From NCBI GenBank assembly GCA_002205965.3, contig NADL03000655.1:839078-903077 (forward strand): a DNA stretch of 64,000 nucleotides. Direction: 5' to 3'. The notes under the pieces were generated by a model, which had not been told where the DNA came from, searched no databases, and saw nothing but the letters and a program-made list of their open reading frames with translations. Made by a program: the position numbers and the translations under genes. The stretch comes from Kappaphycus alvarezii. Its lineage: Eukaryota > Rhodophyta > Florideophyceae > Gigartinales > Solieriaceae. Below are positions 22,341 through 35,428 of this stretch, in pieces. The first letter of the stretch is position 1. Each line of letters starts with the position of its first letter.

Positions 22341-22562
22341 GGAAATGCCGCACCCAGTAGGTGCAATCATGCTAAGGAGTTGTTTAAAGGCAATGAAGTT
22401 TGTAAAATACCCGTGGCTGCAAATTTACCTGATTTAAACCCCATGGAAAACATTTGCGGGATTTTGGCACGCCAAGTTTATCGAAATGACGTCAATCGGC
22501 TTCGGTCTAGTATTTCGAGGAGTGTATCAATTGTAACCTGGCACGAGATTAGTAGGGGTTGA
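22341..22562 (+). pseudogene. Tc1/mariner transposase C-terminal scrap
   Basis: A single open stretch of about 73 codons ending at 22562. It holds LPDLNPMENICGILARQVYR, the family signature around the third catalytic acid (SPDLNPIENxWxxLKR). Upstream GNAAPSRCNHAKELF corresponds to the QDNAPxH block around the second acid, with Asp replaced by Gly. The N-terminal half is absent. No inverted repeats were identified. Confidence 0.85.
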
Positions 22563-22958
22563 TTGTGCTTATCAAAGCACTTGCGTTTGAGTCAAAAAAA
22601 CTGATCTTTTGTTGCCGTTGCCGTTGCTGCGGACCATATTTTTGTCGTTGACAGTTTTTGCTGCTAAAACCCGCCAACCGGCTCCTGCAGACCCTCGGGT
22701 CAATTGCCTGCTCAAAGGCTGTACATACAGTCTGATCGGATGAATGCTGATCAAACTGCGGGCATAGAGAGGATATATTGGTCACCCCTCGCGAACTGCT
22801 TTTAGAATTCCACTCATTCATAGAGCCTTCTTCTTAAAAAGGTCTAAGACGTCCCCAGATCCCGATGCCGTCATGGTGTTCAGTTCTCGTTTTACCTCCG
22901 ACAAACGAGTGGAATCACATGACGATTGAGTACGGCGCGCTGTCGGAACTTTTGTCCA

Positions 22959-23555
22959 TCAAACCCTAAGGTCTGGAATGCATACTGGGATGGATGGATT
23001 AATATATCCAGAGCCGGCCAATGGTCCCATGGTGTAGCAGATGAAAATTTCCGTGGAAAAATGCTCCCTTTTCGCATTTGATCTAGAGTCGATTCGCGTC
23101 TTTCTTCGCAAGTGTGACACGTACTGCCTGGAAGTCAAAGACAGTGCATCTTGCCTGTCAAAAGAGTCCTCGTGGGCCTTCAGCATAGCAAGCCTGTCGG
23201 TTTCATCTTCTGCATCGATGCCGAAAAACTCGAAATTGCTTTCGAATGGGACATGATCGACGACCGTGACTCGATCCGGATTCTCACTGATGATATCCTA
23301 ACCATATTTCTCAAGGAGCCCCAAGAGGCACAGACAGCTGTTACAAAGAGAGGGTTGGCAATCATGGTCGAGTGTTCTCTTCGGATGGAAATGAATGTCA
23401 AGTTCTCCACACGAAAAAAAACTAGAGGAGGACCAAATTTGATACAATATCGGGATTTGCAAGATATTTTTACAGTTCCTAATTTGCAAGATATTTTTAA
23501 TTTGATGAGTGTGGCAATTCATGAGTTGATTTTTTATTTTAAGACACAGTGTCAT
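22959..23555 (-). pseudogene. Unrecognised broken ORF
   Basis: One minus-strand frame is open over about 200 codons except for a TAG near 23303. The lower part reads ETDRLAMLKAHEDSFDRQ and ends in INPSIPVCIPDLRV. I do not recognise a family. It may be a transposon-derived coding scrap. Confidence 0.25.
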
Positions 23556-23580
23556 TAATAGATGTCATTACTGTACACGT
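23420..23580 (+). repeat. AT-rich interspersed repeat, copy 1
   Basis: Shares GCAAGATATTTTTA...TTTGATGAGTGTGG with 33815-33935 and, more weakly, with 28480-28600. It lies just upstream of the acidic ORF. Confidence 0.6.
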
Positions 23581-23696
23581 CCAAGGTCGACATACTTTTC
23601 GAAGACGTCGCAGTATTTAAACTTCGAAGTCGACGTCGTTGAGGCAACCCCCGCCATCAACTACCCATCGGCTCACCCCTTCTTTTAGCCCTTAAC

Positions 23697-24303
23697 ATGA
23701 CCAACCTCCGTCCTTCCCTCACCATCACCAAGTCATCCCGAGGCCGTCGTCCACTCAACGCTTTGGCCCTGATGGCAAATGGTCCAACCGACTACGATGA
23801 TTACTGTAGAAGGTTGGACCGGGAACGCGTTCGGGAGTGGGTCCGCCGTAACTGCTTCGAGCAGGCAGAAGAGGCAGAGGAGGAGGAGGAGGGAGAAGAG
23901 GAGATAGAGGAAGAGGAGGATGAGGAGGATGAAGAGGAGGACTGGGTGGATCCGTGGGAACCACTAGTGTATAACGGTGGGGGCTCCCATGGAGAAAGGA
24001 GGGGAGACTGAGGGAGTAATTGTGATCTCTGACTCTTCTGACGAGGATGAAGAGAGAAGAGAAGAGGAGGAAGAGGAGGATGAGGGGGAGGGAGACATGG
24101 AAAGTGCTGGATTAGTGGGGAAGGGGCCAGAAAATATGGACCAGGTGGTTCCGACTCCGGAACCGGATGGGGACGTCCTCAGTGGTCCAGATATTTCACA
24201 GGAGGCAATGGAGAATTCTAAGCCGTTCGCGGATATTTGTGTGGACTGCCTGGGTGGAATGGATATTTTGGGGGAACTGTTTGGCTCTGATGTAGAGGAC
24301 TAA
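23697..24303 (+). pseudogene. Acidic ORF with SUMO-interaction-like motif
   Basis: Two overlapping frames (23697-24011 and 23977-24303) form one protein if a single base in the GGGGG run near 23980 is an indel. The first part is basic, with an RERVREWVRRNCFEQ helix, then a long Glu/Asp tract. The second begins near VIVISDSSDEDEE, which fits a SUMO-interacting motif (four aliphatic residues followed by acidic residues and serines), then another acidic tract. A decayed homolog lies at 41670-42005. In both cases it sits next to Gypsy LTR-like DNA, so it is probably an extra ORF of that retroelement family rather than a host gene. It is not gag by any motif I can see. Confidence 0.6.
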
Positions 24304-24479
24304 GATATGAAGGAAAGAATCTAGATATTTATCCTGATAGTATCTGCTGTTAGTCTTTCTCGTTCACACGATTCCATTTGATGCATTTTATGGTTCTTAG
24401 TATGTTTCTTTGAGACTTTAGGGATACCCAAAAAGTCTATATAAGCTGAGTAAACTGCTTCCTCTTGTGGAGGTCAAGC

Positions 24480-24760
24480 AAGTTGGCAGACAACTTCAAG
24501 TCAAGTCCCAGTAGTAGGAAGTTGAGAGTCAACTTCAGACCCAAGAAAATTTTTCCTACGCTGCTCACAGAGCATCAGTAGTAGACTCTGCCCCTTTCAT
24601 ACTTGCTTGTAGCCCTCTCAACTCTCTTCCATATACACTCCTTCTTGCTCGTTCAACTATACCACGGTAGCACTTTTGTCGCTTGCAACACCTCCTTCTT
24701 GGGGTAGTTGGTTCTGAGTATCTCTTCTCCCGACGATTTACCCCTATCAGAGCGCCAAGG
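24480..24760 (+). repeat. LTR-like segment of Gypsy B
   Basis: Aligns with 35880-36130. Shared landmarks are TAGCACTTTTGTCGCTTG against TAACACTTTTGTCGCTTG and the following TTGGTTCTGAGTATCTC against TTGGCTCTGGTAATCTC. A TATATAA box lies upstream at 24437. Probably an LTR with the start of the internal region. Confidence 0.6.
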
Positions 24761-24784
24761 TTTTCAAAAAATAGACACCCGTAA

Positions 24785-27404
24785 CCAATGTCTAAATTGG
24801 AACTCGAACTGCCGGGACTCAGAATCTTCGGGAATTTCGATATTTCTCAGGGCTTCTGGCAGCTGATTCTCGCAAGTCCCTCGCAGTTGTGCCAGTGTTT
24901 CCTAATGACAAATTGCATCTAGATGCCTACGAGAGTCTTGCATTGGACAACTAATGCGGCGACACTCCTACAGTTTTCCATATCTGGCATCATCCGGAAG
25001 ACATTCGGCCGAACTTACTCATTTGCACATAATGATCCATGCGCCTAATGAAAGGAGGTCATTTGGGTCCATCTGATCGTTCTTCCAACTGTTCATCACG
25101 TACGAAATCAGGAAAAACATTGCAAACTTCATCGTCTTCACCAAAAAAATTGGTGGTGTGGTCGGTTAATATCAGCCAATGTTCTGCGCTACTGCTCGCG
25201 CTGACTCGAAGCACTACTTTCTAGGGAGCAGCAAACCACCAATGCACACTTGATGCAGTTCTCCTGATCGTCTCGGTGACTAAAGCAAGGCACAAAAAAC
25301 TTCACAGAATTGGTTGCCTCAACTGCAAGGATTCATGGGGCGCATCTACAGTCTCATAGAGAAACGCAGCAAACGGGCGATCGTCTTTATCCTCCTTTGC
25401 GAGCATGCCTATTTATCCTCCTATTAAGGCGCTTTATAACCCTGCAGAAAAGTGCTGCATAATCAAGTCACGCTGTAGTGCAGCCAATCCGCACAACATC
25501 TGTGCATCTACACCGATAATTCTGACAAAGCATGGTCTGGAATAGTCACAAAAGTGCCAATATCCGATGTCCCCAAAGCGCCCAAATAGCAGCGTCATTC
25601 ACCAATAGTCTCCATTTCTGGCAGGTTTGACAAGATGTAGCTCGGCTGTTAAGTGCTCTATAAAGAAGCCTATGCAGTAATGAACACTCTTGACCGCATG
25701 CTCTGGATTGCTTAGTGCGGCAGATGGCTCCGACCTCTACACTGACGACAAAAACGTAAGATTACTCTTCGACCCTGTGGCCGTCGTCCCCGACATATCA
25801 CAGACGTCTCTTCGCTAAGTTTTTCGAGGGGCTACAAGGTTAAACGTCTACCGCTACACGTACTACCACATCAAGAGCAAAGAAAATGTCTTGTAGGCAT
25901 ATTTACGCGCTAGCTCCATCTACTGTGCAACGCCTCTTCCGCATCCCGGAGCTGCCTTCAATCTCTCATGCTGAATTCGAGTGGCATAAATTCTCTACGA
26001 TAACTGGGGTCCAAGAGGAAGACAAGTTTGTCCGCCGTGGTGGACTAAATTCGCAAGGAGACCTGTGGAATTTCCATGAATCGGTATTCTAGGTGCCCAA
26101 TGAGGCAACCAACTTGCAGTAATGATTGAAAATCATCGAATATACTTACTTCGCTGATCATCAACGGCTGCGATGCAACGGAGCGCGCCTTTCGGTGGAA
26201 ATTGAACTGCTCTACTCTCACCCAAATCGCTCATACATTTGTGTGTGCATGTATACACTGCCTAACAACCCTTGGTGGAGAAAAGAAACCACACTTATTA
26301 TGGCCGACAGTCCTTGAAACAAATCCAAACTACCTGGCTCAGTTTGACTACATAGAATTTTGACCTCGCAACAGTGGCGACAAGTATGTCTTGATGATGA
26401 GCGGCGACTACTTGGACTAAAACTTACTGTATCGTTTTCCAAATAAATTTGGAGAACGATGTGATAATCAACATCTAATTGTGCCATTTTCAGACTTTAG
26501 GACCAACAGTAAAACACCCAAACGTTTTCCTTTTCAGACTTTTAGGTGGCCGAATGCCCGACGGTAACTATGCATTTTAAGAACGAAACGGTTCATCTTG
26601 AGTCCAAAAGTTTCAAATTCCCATCTCATGCTACCTACTGCCCGTGGATCAAAGAGACTGTGGAACGCCTTGGCCGACAAATATTTCGTGTCCTGAGTAA
26701 AATCTCTCATAACCGAAGATAAACAAAAAAATGACCCCATCTCATTCCAAACGTCGAGTTGGTCTTCAAAAACTCGCAGTCACCGTAAAGTGTTAATTTG
26801 TGTCCATTTATGTCATTCATGGGACTTGATCAAACTAGTCTGCCTTTCCCTACGAACCGCCACAGCAAAGGCAGTTATAGTATCTGAGTTATACTGTCAC
26901 TTTACAATGACCTTATAGAATATAGTCAAACTCTGTGCTGAATTGCAACCCCACGTTCCGAGGGCGCTGATCAAGAACAGGAAACAAGTCCAGAAGCATG
27001 CATCCAAATGTCGGTTGCCTAGCTTCCAAAGGGGCGACTATTTCCTCGTGACTCGCGCCGAGTTTCACGCCGGGAAGAAGCTCTATCCACGTTGGCGCGG
27101 CCCACGCCTCACCTGTAAGGCTTTAAGGTATTCCATCTACCAAAATACGGGCGTCCTGATCGGCAAACTGGACGAAATTCATGCTTTCAGGCTCAAACTG
27201 TTTCGTGATTGTGAAAAAGACGAAACTAAAATCATGTTGCAGGTCTTATAGTCAAAAAAAGGAATGATTATATCACAAATTCTGAGTCTCGAATTAAAAT
27301 CTGACGGTTTGCATCTTCTGATTTGCTGGGAAGGATCCAAATATGCAAAAGAAACGCTGGAGCCGATCTCCCACGTCAACGAAGATGTTACTCAGCTTTT
27401 ATAG
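24785..27404 (+). mobile_element. Ty3/Gypsy relic B, chromodomain type
   Basis: Plus strand. RT begins at once after the LTR-like segment (24785-25020: IFGNFDISQGFWQLILASPS), so gag and protease are missing. An RNase H block lies at about 25710-25900 (DLYTDDKN and YYHIKSKENVL), an integrase C-terminal module at 26943-27251 and a chromodomain at 27264-27404. Most joints contain stops. The DISQGFWQ and GSDLYTDDKN forms resemble Gypsy families common in algae and oomycetes. Confidence 0.85.
26943..27404 (+). pseudogene. Gypsy B integrase C-terminus and chromodomain
   Basis: 26943-27251 reads FQRGDYFLVTRAEFHAGKKL, then YPRWRGPRLTCKAL and EIHAFRLKLFRD, the GPY/F-type integrase tail. After one in-frame TAG (27249-27251) the same frame continues to 27404 with LHLLICWEGSKYAKETLEPI, then HVNEDVTQLL, matching a chromodomain (VxWxG, then TWEP, then a terminal helix). 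Chromodomains tether integration to marked histones. The TAG truncates the protein. Confidence 0.85.
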
Positions 27405-27502
27405 AAGTTATTTAATTCCAAGCCCACCATGGCCCATCCAGCGGTGAAAACCTGCGTTACACTTTCTCTTTGTGAAGGGTACTATCATTCTCAACTACCT
27501 CT

Positions 27503-27538
27503 ACCCTTCTCTTTGACTACAATTCTCTTTGAGAAGGG
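27503..27538. repeat. Hairpin CCCTTCTC / GAGAAGGG
   Basis: Perfect 8-base stem separated by about 19 bases, preceded by a related TCTCTTTGTGAAGGG word. It lies just beyond the Gypsy B coding end, possibly in its 3' LTR. Confidence 0.5.
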
Positions 27539-28479
27539 CATTGTCGCACATTCATTTGTACGCCAGCCCTTACATATGTTACGTGACGCCGCATTAAAAT
27601 TATAGCTATTCGTCACATCGATACTCACCACACCTGCACTGAGCCGCAACTGTCTGCCGCCCCGACTAAATTAGAATTCCCAAAGGCAATATAGTTACCG
27701 GGCATTCTAACTGACGCTGCCCCACGAAGTCAGACGGCTTGTCGAACGCCCCCTGCCGACCATCGGTAATGGTCTGCCAACGACAGTACTTACAGACTGA
27801 AAGTCTGCATGCGTAATATATTAAAGATATCGAGAGGATTCATCGGTACTTCCTCGAAAACCTCTGTTCACATTCCGCTTATTTTACTGAGAGCATTCAT
27901 TTTGCAAGTCTCTGAAATGGTTCTTCGACGCAAGGCCGCCTTATCTTCCCATAATTCTCCATCGCTCTAACGACTACATTGGGATTGTCATCGGTTAGTA
28001 CCGCATCCAAAATCAACCTGCACACTTCAGAGCTATCCAATCACGAGCTCTTCCCCTCAAAATCCATTCTCAATGTAAAAAATCCAATACTGACCCATCG
28101 TTTTATATCGATCTTTCCACCGACAACTACTTCTCAAGTGGTACGAATTTGAAATCAGTACCCTATAATATTCATTCAAGAGTAGTATCATTCGAATATC
28201 CTACAGAATTTTCTTTTCTCTTCACGTCCACATTCCATGGGTCCAAAATGGGTCAAATCGTGTGAAAAACGAAAGATCGCCCTACTTATTTTGCATTACT
28301 CGCATCACGCACAGGCACTAAGATGGTGGTGGTAAATCTTTATTGGTTGTAGTAAGATACCGGCGGAACTGAATGGAAATGCTTTTCATCACCCCAAAAA
28401 TCCTACTGTGAAAAGCCTGAGTGAGCCAATCACGTTGCCTCTGATAAATACTTAAAATGCATGCGCAAATAAAACTTCA

Positions 28480-28600
28480 AGATATAGGACCAAAATTGAG
28501 TACAGTATCTGAATTGAATTTGCGAGATATTTCTTAATTTGGTTGAGTACGATAAATTAATGATTTGTTTTATTTATTTATTTCACGTGCACAACCTCCC
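28480..28600 (+). repeat. AT-rich interspersed repeat, copy 2
   Basis: Weaker relative of the 23420 and 33815 copies: GACCAAAATTGAGTACAGTA, then TTGCGAGATATTTCTTAATT and TTGAGTACGA. Confidence 0.4.
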
Positions 28601-29204
28601 TCTAAAAATAATTGAAAACAAATTTGATAGTGCAGTTACAGCGCATCCAGCTCAGCATCCCAGCTCAGCCAGGTACATGCCAACTCAGCCAGCGCAGCGT
28701 GCCAGTAGCCAGGTTGTAATTCTTTTAGTTTGCCAATTTATCTGATCTCATGCACCATATTCACAACGAAGGGGTTGACAGTGAGTTTGGTACTTTGAAG
28801 AAGTGTCTTTTATGAAAAAGACGTCTGAAATCAACATAACAGCTTTTATGAATACCCCATAGTGTACAGAAGATCAATAAATAATGACTCGACTTTTTTC
28901 GAAGCAATCCAAGACAAATTTAGTTCAAAACATGCGGCAATCCACGTTCTCTTCCTCCCAGTAAAAAGAAGTTACTAGGGCAAATAACACCGTTGATGCG
29001 GATGAAAGGTTGTTTAGACTGGCCACAAAGTTCTTCCATTTGGAAGAGGGCCAGTTTCTGTGGATTAATAAATCAATCAGGCATAACTTGAGTGAGTACC
29101 ATATCAAGTTCAAGAAAGAAGAGATTACCCCCTAAGGACTATAAAGAAGCTATTTAAACTCCATTTTAATTTCTTGAATGGGGCGTTTGGGATGCTTTTA
29201 CTGT

Positions 29205-29265
29205 TGAAGGATACATGTGATCTATTCTTAGGTTTTCCAGACAACCAAAATCGACTCAAAAATAT
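29205..29265 (+). repeat. TTTTCCAGACAAC repeat, copy 1
   Basis: Shares GATCTATTC..AGGTTTTCCAGACAACCA with the stronger copies at 62545-62625 and 63715-63800. Confidence 0.45.
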
Positions 29266-31971
29266 AAGCCGACACATTAATGAGGGATTAAATATTCCTT
29301 AGATTGTCTGAACAAAATTTGAATGCTTCAAGTAGACTTAGTCAGGGGCTGTCAAATATTTAAAGTGAGAACTCATTTGTAATATAGCAATGGTGAACTT
29401 TATGTCATAATCTGTCTCATAATGCCGATTTGTAGTGGCCTTAGTTAGAGATTGACAGTCAAGTACCTTCAAGATATTTTTGATCCGTTCACAACTCCGT
29501 ACTAATACAGAATCAGTACAGAGCCTTCATCGTACCGGCAAGTGTAATCACCGGCAAAAAGTTTCAAATAACTAGGTAAAGATTGCATTGGGCCTTTCAA
29601 GGTCGGTTTTGTATGAGTAACGACAGTAGATTTTGTTTGATGTATTTTATATTGAAGGGTAAGACTGCACAAGGTAAAGCAAGGAAACAAAAATTCGTAC
29701 CTTCCAAAAAAAAAGCATCCAAAATCCCCCCATAATCTTAAGATATAGAAACTAAATCTTTGATTCGATTTCAGCTCTTAGAAACTTGGGATCAAGTTCA
29801 GATTATGTATTTTATTGACTCTGTGTATCTGAAGAAAAACCGTATCGAATCTTCTTCTACCAGCTGGATACGATATCTCACTGAGATACAAGCACTCAAA
29901 ATAAATACTTTTGACTAACTCCGAAATCTCAATAAAATATAATAAATACCATACATGCACTCGAGGGAATTATATGGAGCTGAATGAACATAGGAAGTTA
30001 CTTCTTTCAGGTAAATATAGAGGTGCCGTACTCGTCGCCCCAAGCTTTCAGCCAAGAGTAGAAGTGGAATGGGCAATATGTAGAGTTCTCAGAATCGCAC
30101 TAGGTAAACAGCGGAGCCTTGGCAATCACTGACATCAATTACTGCCAACGTGATATAAATTTCATTACAAAATCATTAGGGTCTGCAATCACACTTTCTA
30201 TAAGAAAAAATGTGAGAAAATTATCTCAAAATGTATCAAAATTACGGATTCAATACCGAGGAATATTGATAATAGTGAAAACACGATCGATATTATTTCG
30301 AAATTCCCCGCATCGGATGGAAAGTTAATTCTAAAAATGAAGCCACTAATAGTTCACTTGGCTTTATGGATAACTAATTTTAACAATCAGACAATTTTTA
30401 TATCAGCAACGTCTTCGAAATAGCCTCAGGGAGCAGAGTACCGATTATATTTAAAAACAGAAGTGGTAGTAATCCAAATGATGAATAAAACATCGTTATA
30501 ACAGTTTTATTTGTTCTCCAGCTCAGTTTAGAGGGCTTAGATTTAAAACTTCAAGTGCAAAGAGTGTATTTGAACGAGCTTTTGGAATCATTGTTTGGAA
30601 TGTTTTTGAACAAATTCTTAAATTAGCAGCGAAACCCGTTTGAAACATTTTTCGAAGATAAAGGCTATGAAAAAACACACAGGAAAAATATACGTTCAAC
30701 AATTGGTAACATACTGGTAGGAACGAAGATGCTGGTTGACGGTAAAAATTAAGGACTTACCCATTGACCTCTACACATGCGGATGAAACATATTGGTAAT
30801 AATTACATAATCTTTGCACGTATATTAATTTGAAGTGAGACTGTAGTAAATCGTGAAAGATTGAACTACATCACGCTACTGTCCATATTTCTGTGCTTTG
30901 AGCGAAATAAATGTATCTTTTGTACGACAAAAAGACTTTGCAAGGCTTTTAGGGACGTCAAAATGTCTTTCTATGATTGAGCTGGATTTAGTTTGAGAAT
31001 AAGGGCTTCAATGGGCTCAGAATAGACCATAAATGTGTAAGATAATTTTTTTGATACGAAAATTACACGAAGGAAGAGTTGTACCAGGATTACGAAATAA
31101 ATAATGAAGAATATGCCACCTCGATCTCAAAAATCATGAAGTACACCGATCTGAAGCCGAAAAAACTTTATTATATTTTCTGGGTTTGAAAAAAATTTTG
31201 GTGGCTGTGAAATACCGTAACAATTAGCCGCTGATATCTCCCTAAATATTTCTACAATACATAACAACCGCTACCAAGGATTTATTGCTGTCTTCATTTG
31301 TTATTTTAATTTGTTTACTATACCCAGACATAAGAGCGAAGCAAAATGTCACACCATATTGTACCAAGCGAATGAGATGAAGCCATTATGGAGATCTTGC
31401 GTTGTTCCCGAAACTTCTCGAACGTCTCCAAATAGCAGCTACTTGAAACAGCCTTCCCTATTGGACTAATAAAACTTTCTATGCTTTAGTAGTTTCATTA
31501 CCATTATGGTTGCTAGAAAAGCTTTCAGAGCCCTGTAGGTTAATAACTTTAGGTGACATAGCTCAAAAAAACCTTTGAATTCTGTACCGTTTGCTCCCAA
31601 TCCGCCTCTGCTGTTGTTCATTTTACTCCAGTATAAAAGCTGGTTTCAATCATCCTATTGTTTCCCAGATTCATAAAACAAAAGTTTTGCTAACGACTAC
31701 TTTTCGTGTGCTCAAATACATTAATTTGAACTCTTTCTACTGACAAACTATTTTTAAATGCTACCATATGTACGAAATTGAGCGTACAAAAGGTAATGTA
31801 TAGTTGAAAATTTCGTTTATGCTTCCAGATTACCCGGAACTACCGCAGCCGCAGCGGTTACAACCATAATATTGGTCGCAGGATACGATTTTGCGGTCAG
31901 GCCTTTCCTATTAAACAGTTCCACCAGATTATGAGCAGAAAAAACACCGACAACAGAAATTTCTAAAAAAA

Positions 31972-32331
31972 TTGAGGCAGCATAGACAGTACCGCCTACA
32001 AATTACACAGCACTATTACCAAAATCTTAGAGGCTCTACCCATTCCTCAGTACAATTAAATGTTCAATCCTTTATAGATGGACTGCACGGAAAAGCACCT
32101 TCGAATATCGCATTAACAATTACTTCAGCTACAGGTTTTTCGATGTCATCACCGCCAGTCTCGATGGGACCCGCCGGACACGCAGCAAATAATTTGAACG
32201 TTCTTGGAAAATCTGTCCTCGCTGCTACCGGTGCGGATAGTTCCATATATGGACCACACTTCGAAATGGTTCGTTTCTACGGCTATCCACCAATAATGCA
32301 GATGATAAAAGCTTATGCTCTAGCTAACTGA
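31972..32331 (+). other. Unrecognised 119-codon open frame
   Basis: Starts with TTG, not ATG. It contains a Gly/Ala/Ser-rich segment SPPVSMGPAGHAANNL and less biased codons than the AT-rich surroundings. No family recognised; could be a fragment of an older coding sequence. Confidence 0.2.
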
Positions 32332-32649
32332 GCACACTGAAGTGATCAATCCTCTCCTGGCTGTCCATTAGCAGTACCAATCAAGGAGGCCAATGCTGGC
32401 TTGATCCTGAGATTCACCTAAAATTTGAGATAACCGAAAAATTTGCTCTTCCGAAAGGAACATCTCAGATAACGCAATTTGTTCCAATGAAAAGCCACAT
32501 CTTCACTTTTTGAGAAATAAAGAGACTCAACCGAAAACATTTTTCGCTTACGCTCCTCTGTAAAACGGAAAAGCAGAAAAAATGGCTGAGACCATCAAAC
32601 GAGCAATATCGAAAACTATGTTGGAGAATGTAATTGAATTGTGAATAAC

Positions 32650-33750
32650 TGTAGAATTATTACTATGGAGGAAAAAGAGCTGGGGAATGGATTGGTTCGT
32701 CTACTTGGGATTAGTATGGGCTCCACTTAAGCCTGCATTTGTATATCAATATCTGCCTATATTTCCGCACGACAAACGGCCCATTGCTTCCCGGAAAAGA
32801 TTACCAAATATTACTAGGAGTTCTTTTTTCGTTTCAAAACGGGAGTTGCATGGAAGTAGGCCCAAATTTTGTCCAAGTAATATATCATTATTTTCTTGGA
32901 AGTTACGGGGCAGTAGCGATCAGGAACCTGCCGCAAAACTGTCTGACGATTATCCGCACTGTTTTCATATTTTTCTTAAGAAAAATCTAGATGATCTATC
33001 TTAGATAGTACATTTCACCCCTGGATATGGAATATCGAATAGTACCGTACCCACTATGGGAGACTCATCCTAATTTTCACAACAAGGGAAGTTAAAGCAG
33101 GGAAGATGATTTTTCTGAGGCAGCGATGATGACCCGAGGATGACATTCCAAAGGGTGTATCACTCCTCAAGGAGCGGCCAAGAGGAATTTCTGCTGGCCT
33201 CAGCACACAAAGAAATGGTAGCGAAAGTCTACCAGAGACAAAACTGCATCTTCATTCATATTCTATTTCAAAATTATGCCTGGCATATGGTTGGTTGGAA
33301 AAAGATATCCTTCTGGCATCGTAATATTTCCGAGAGCGCAAATGATGCACGATTTATAGCTTATTTCATGATAAGCATCCGTTCATGTTTCCGGGCTCTA
33401 CATGGACCGCGCTCGTCATACGAAGATTTATTCTTGTTGCTGCGTGTCCCTTCTTATGGAAATCCATTTCTCCGAAATTTCCAGACGATTTCGTATATCA
33501 CATATATTCCTTCTCTCTTGGTAAATTCGGGAAGGTTACGAAAGAGGAGTGTACTCAGCTCCACTTTTGGGTTATCAAATCTACATATAAAGGAATGGTA
33601 CGAAATCAAATCCCTGCGACGCGAACCTACTCTCGGTAACATTTTGTTGGTAATCAGCTGCACCCTTATCCATTTGAAATGTACTATATTGTAGCAATAA
33701 GGCAACGAACGCTAACAGAAATAGAAGATGAATAATGAAGAGAGGGGACC
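32650..33750 (+). repeat. Diverged 1.1 kb direct repeat, copy 1
   Basis: Colinear with 40150-41170. Matching landmarks: ATGGAAGTAGG.CCAAA, then ATATATCATT, GATATGGAATA, CGATGATGACCC, TTCTTAT.GA, and near the end CATTTGAAATG and GCAATA.GGCAA. It contains a 184-codon frame (33140-33694) that is not conserved in the other copy, so that frame is probably fortuitous. Confidence 0.65.
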
Positions 33751-33814
33751 GCCGCCTTAGCCAGGGGCAAGATGGGCCCTAAACCTGTACGAAGTCGAAA
33801 AGGTTTCATGGTAG

Positions 33815-33935
33815 GGGACCAGATTTGAATACAGTACAGTATGTGAATTTTCAAGATATTTTCACAGTATATGAATTTGAGAGCTATTTTTAGTTTGGAT
33901 GAGTGTGGTAAATGTTTAATTTTTTATTTCATGAA
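33815..33935 (+). repeat. AT-rich interspersed repeat, copy 3
   Basis: GGGGACCAGATTTGAATACA start, then TCAAGATATTTTCACAGTAT and TTGGATGAGTGTGG. Homologous to 23420-23580. Confidence 0.6.
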
Positions 33936-34641
33936 ACGCTGGAATTACTATATCTGAGTACACGCCCCCTCCCTCCTCGGATTTAGTTCTTTTTTGGCTA
34001 TCTTAAAAATTTAGACGTCTCCTGTTCAACAATCTTTGCACTTCGCGGATTTGTTCTTCCACAAGGTCTTGACTGGTATTTATTTTGGAAGCTAACCTAC
34101 GGAAAATCATAGATTTATTTCCATTGCATGTCAATTCACAGCAGCTTTCACTGAACACCAAGGAAATTTTCCTCAAAATGACGCTTACAATAATTTCTGA
34201 GCTCCGTCTCCATACTTTGATCCTGAACCCTGCCCACGGCCTCTACTTGCCGAGCTCTACGCAAGAGCTCTGTGTTCTACCCAAGAAACCCACGACTTAC
34301 TGAGTAAGCAGTCCCAGTCCAGTTGACTTCCTCCAACCTACCAAAAAGAGGTTATTTCTTCTGCACGGCCCTCTCCTTTCCTAGTTCTTATTGTGGAGCT
34401 GTGGATACTGATTCGATATAAAAAATTACATCGAAACCTCTCTGCTTACTTCTTGGCCCGTCTTTTCCAGCCCGACTCTCAAGCATTTACGAATACAACT
34501 ACTGCTCAACTTTAATCTGAAATCTGTGATGCACGGAGATATTACATTTTCCTTCCGGACTGAGAACACGAATGGCGAGCAAAGTTGAATGCAGGAACAT
34601 CATATGCCCACACTTGCCCTTGAATTAAGAATTACTTTGCC

Positions 34642-34923
34642 GTGCGAGAATATCGTAACATGTTTTCGAACTCCTATCCTCTTTTCAAGGAAATTGGAAA
34701 TTTCAAAATTAGAAAAAAGACGGGGAGAGAACTGAGGAAAGAGTGTCTCAAAGAGATTACTAAGAAGGTTGGATCTCGCGGAGGGAAAAGAATTGCTCCT
34801 GGATTTGCTGCGGACATTTCCACCGTCCGTATTCAGAAAAACAAAACAGTCTCATTACAGCTGAGAGCCATCAATTTACCACTAGAAAAGTATGACTTAG
34901 TCAATTGTTTCAATTTTTCGTAA
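34642..34923 (+). other. Unrecognised 93-codon open frame
   Basis: Lysine/arginine-rich (KIRKKTGRELRKECLKEI), then a segment with ISTVRIQKNKTVSLQLRAIN. No family recognised and no upstream signal noted. Could be a decayed transposon ORF. Confidence 0.2.
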
Positions 34924-35428
34924 TCTATCGATGAGATAGATATTTGTTTGAGTCGTTAATTCAGGTAGAGGAGCTTTGCTGGCGATGATATCAGCATTCG
35001 CATAAGAACAGGGCATATTATAAGCAGGATTCGATGTTACAGATAACTTTGAAGTTGGATTATCGAGGTTGTCTTCATAGTTTCTTAGTATACCCAGTTC
35101 TAACACTGAGAACCTTCCGTGATGTACCAGAAGCGACAAAAATTCTGCTTTTAAACACGAGTTTTCTTTGGTATGAATGATAAAACCTAACGTTTTACCG
35201 CTGGAGGATTCTGGGTGTTTCTGTGACGGTAAATGGTAGCCAATGTCTTAAACTGTGAGCCAGCCATCGATTGGGTAGTCATTGTAGATGATTTTTCATT
35301 TGAGATAGTCCTTTAATTTTCAAAGCCAGATTTAAGCAATTTATTCCTCATTTTTAGATGCAGAAAGTCACATATGCAAGTATAGTGTGACTAGAACGTG
35401 TCCTATTGCCCATAAAAGCATTTTTTCA

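Larger units (their letters stand above)
27539..31960. other. AT-rich stretch without recognisable genes
   Basis: Long AT-rich sequence with frames no longer than about 73 codons. It includes the weak interspersed repeat near 28480-28600 and a scrap of another repeat near 29205-29265. No RNA gene or domain was found. Confidence 0.5.

Noticed and set aside
33140..33694. 184-codon open frame in AT-rich DNA.
   Set aside because: It lies in the 1.1 kb repeat and is not open in the other copy (40.5-41.1 kb), so it is probably chance.
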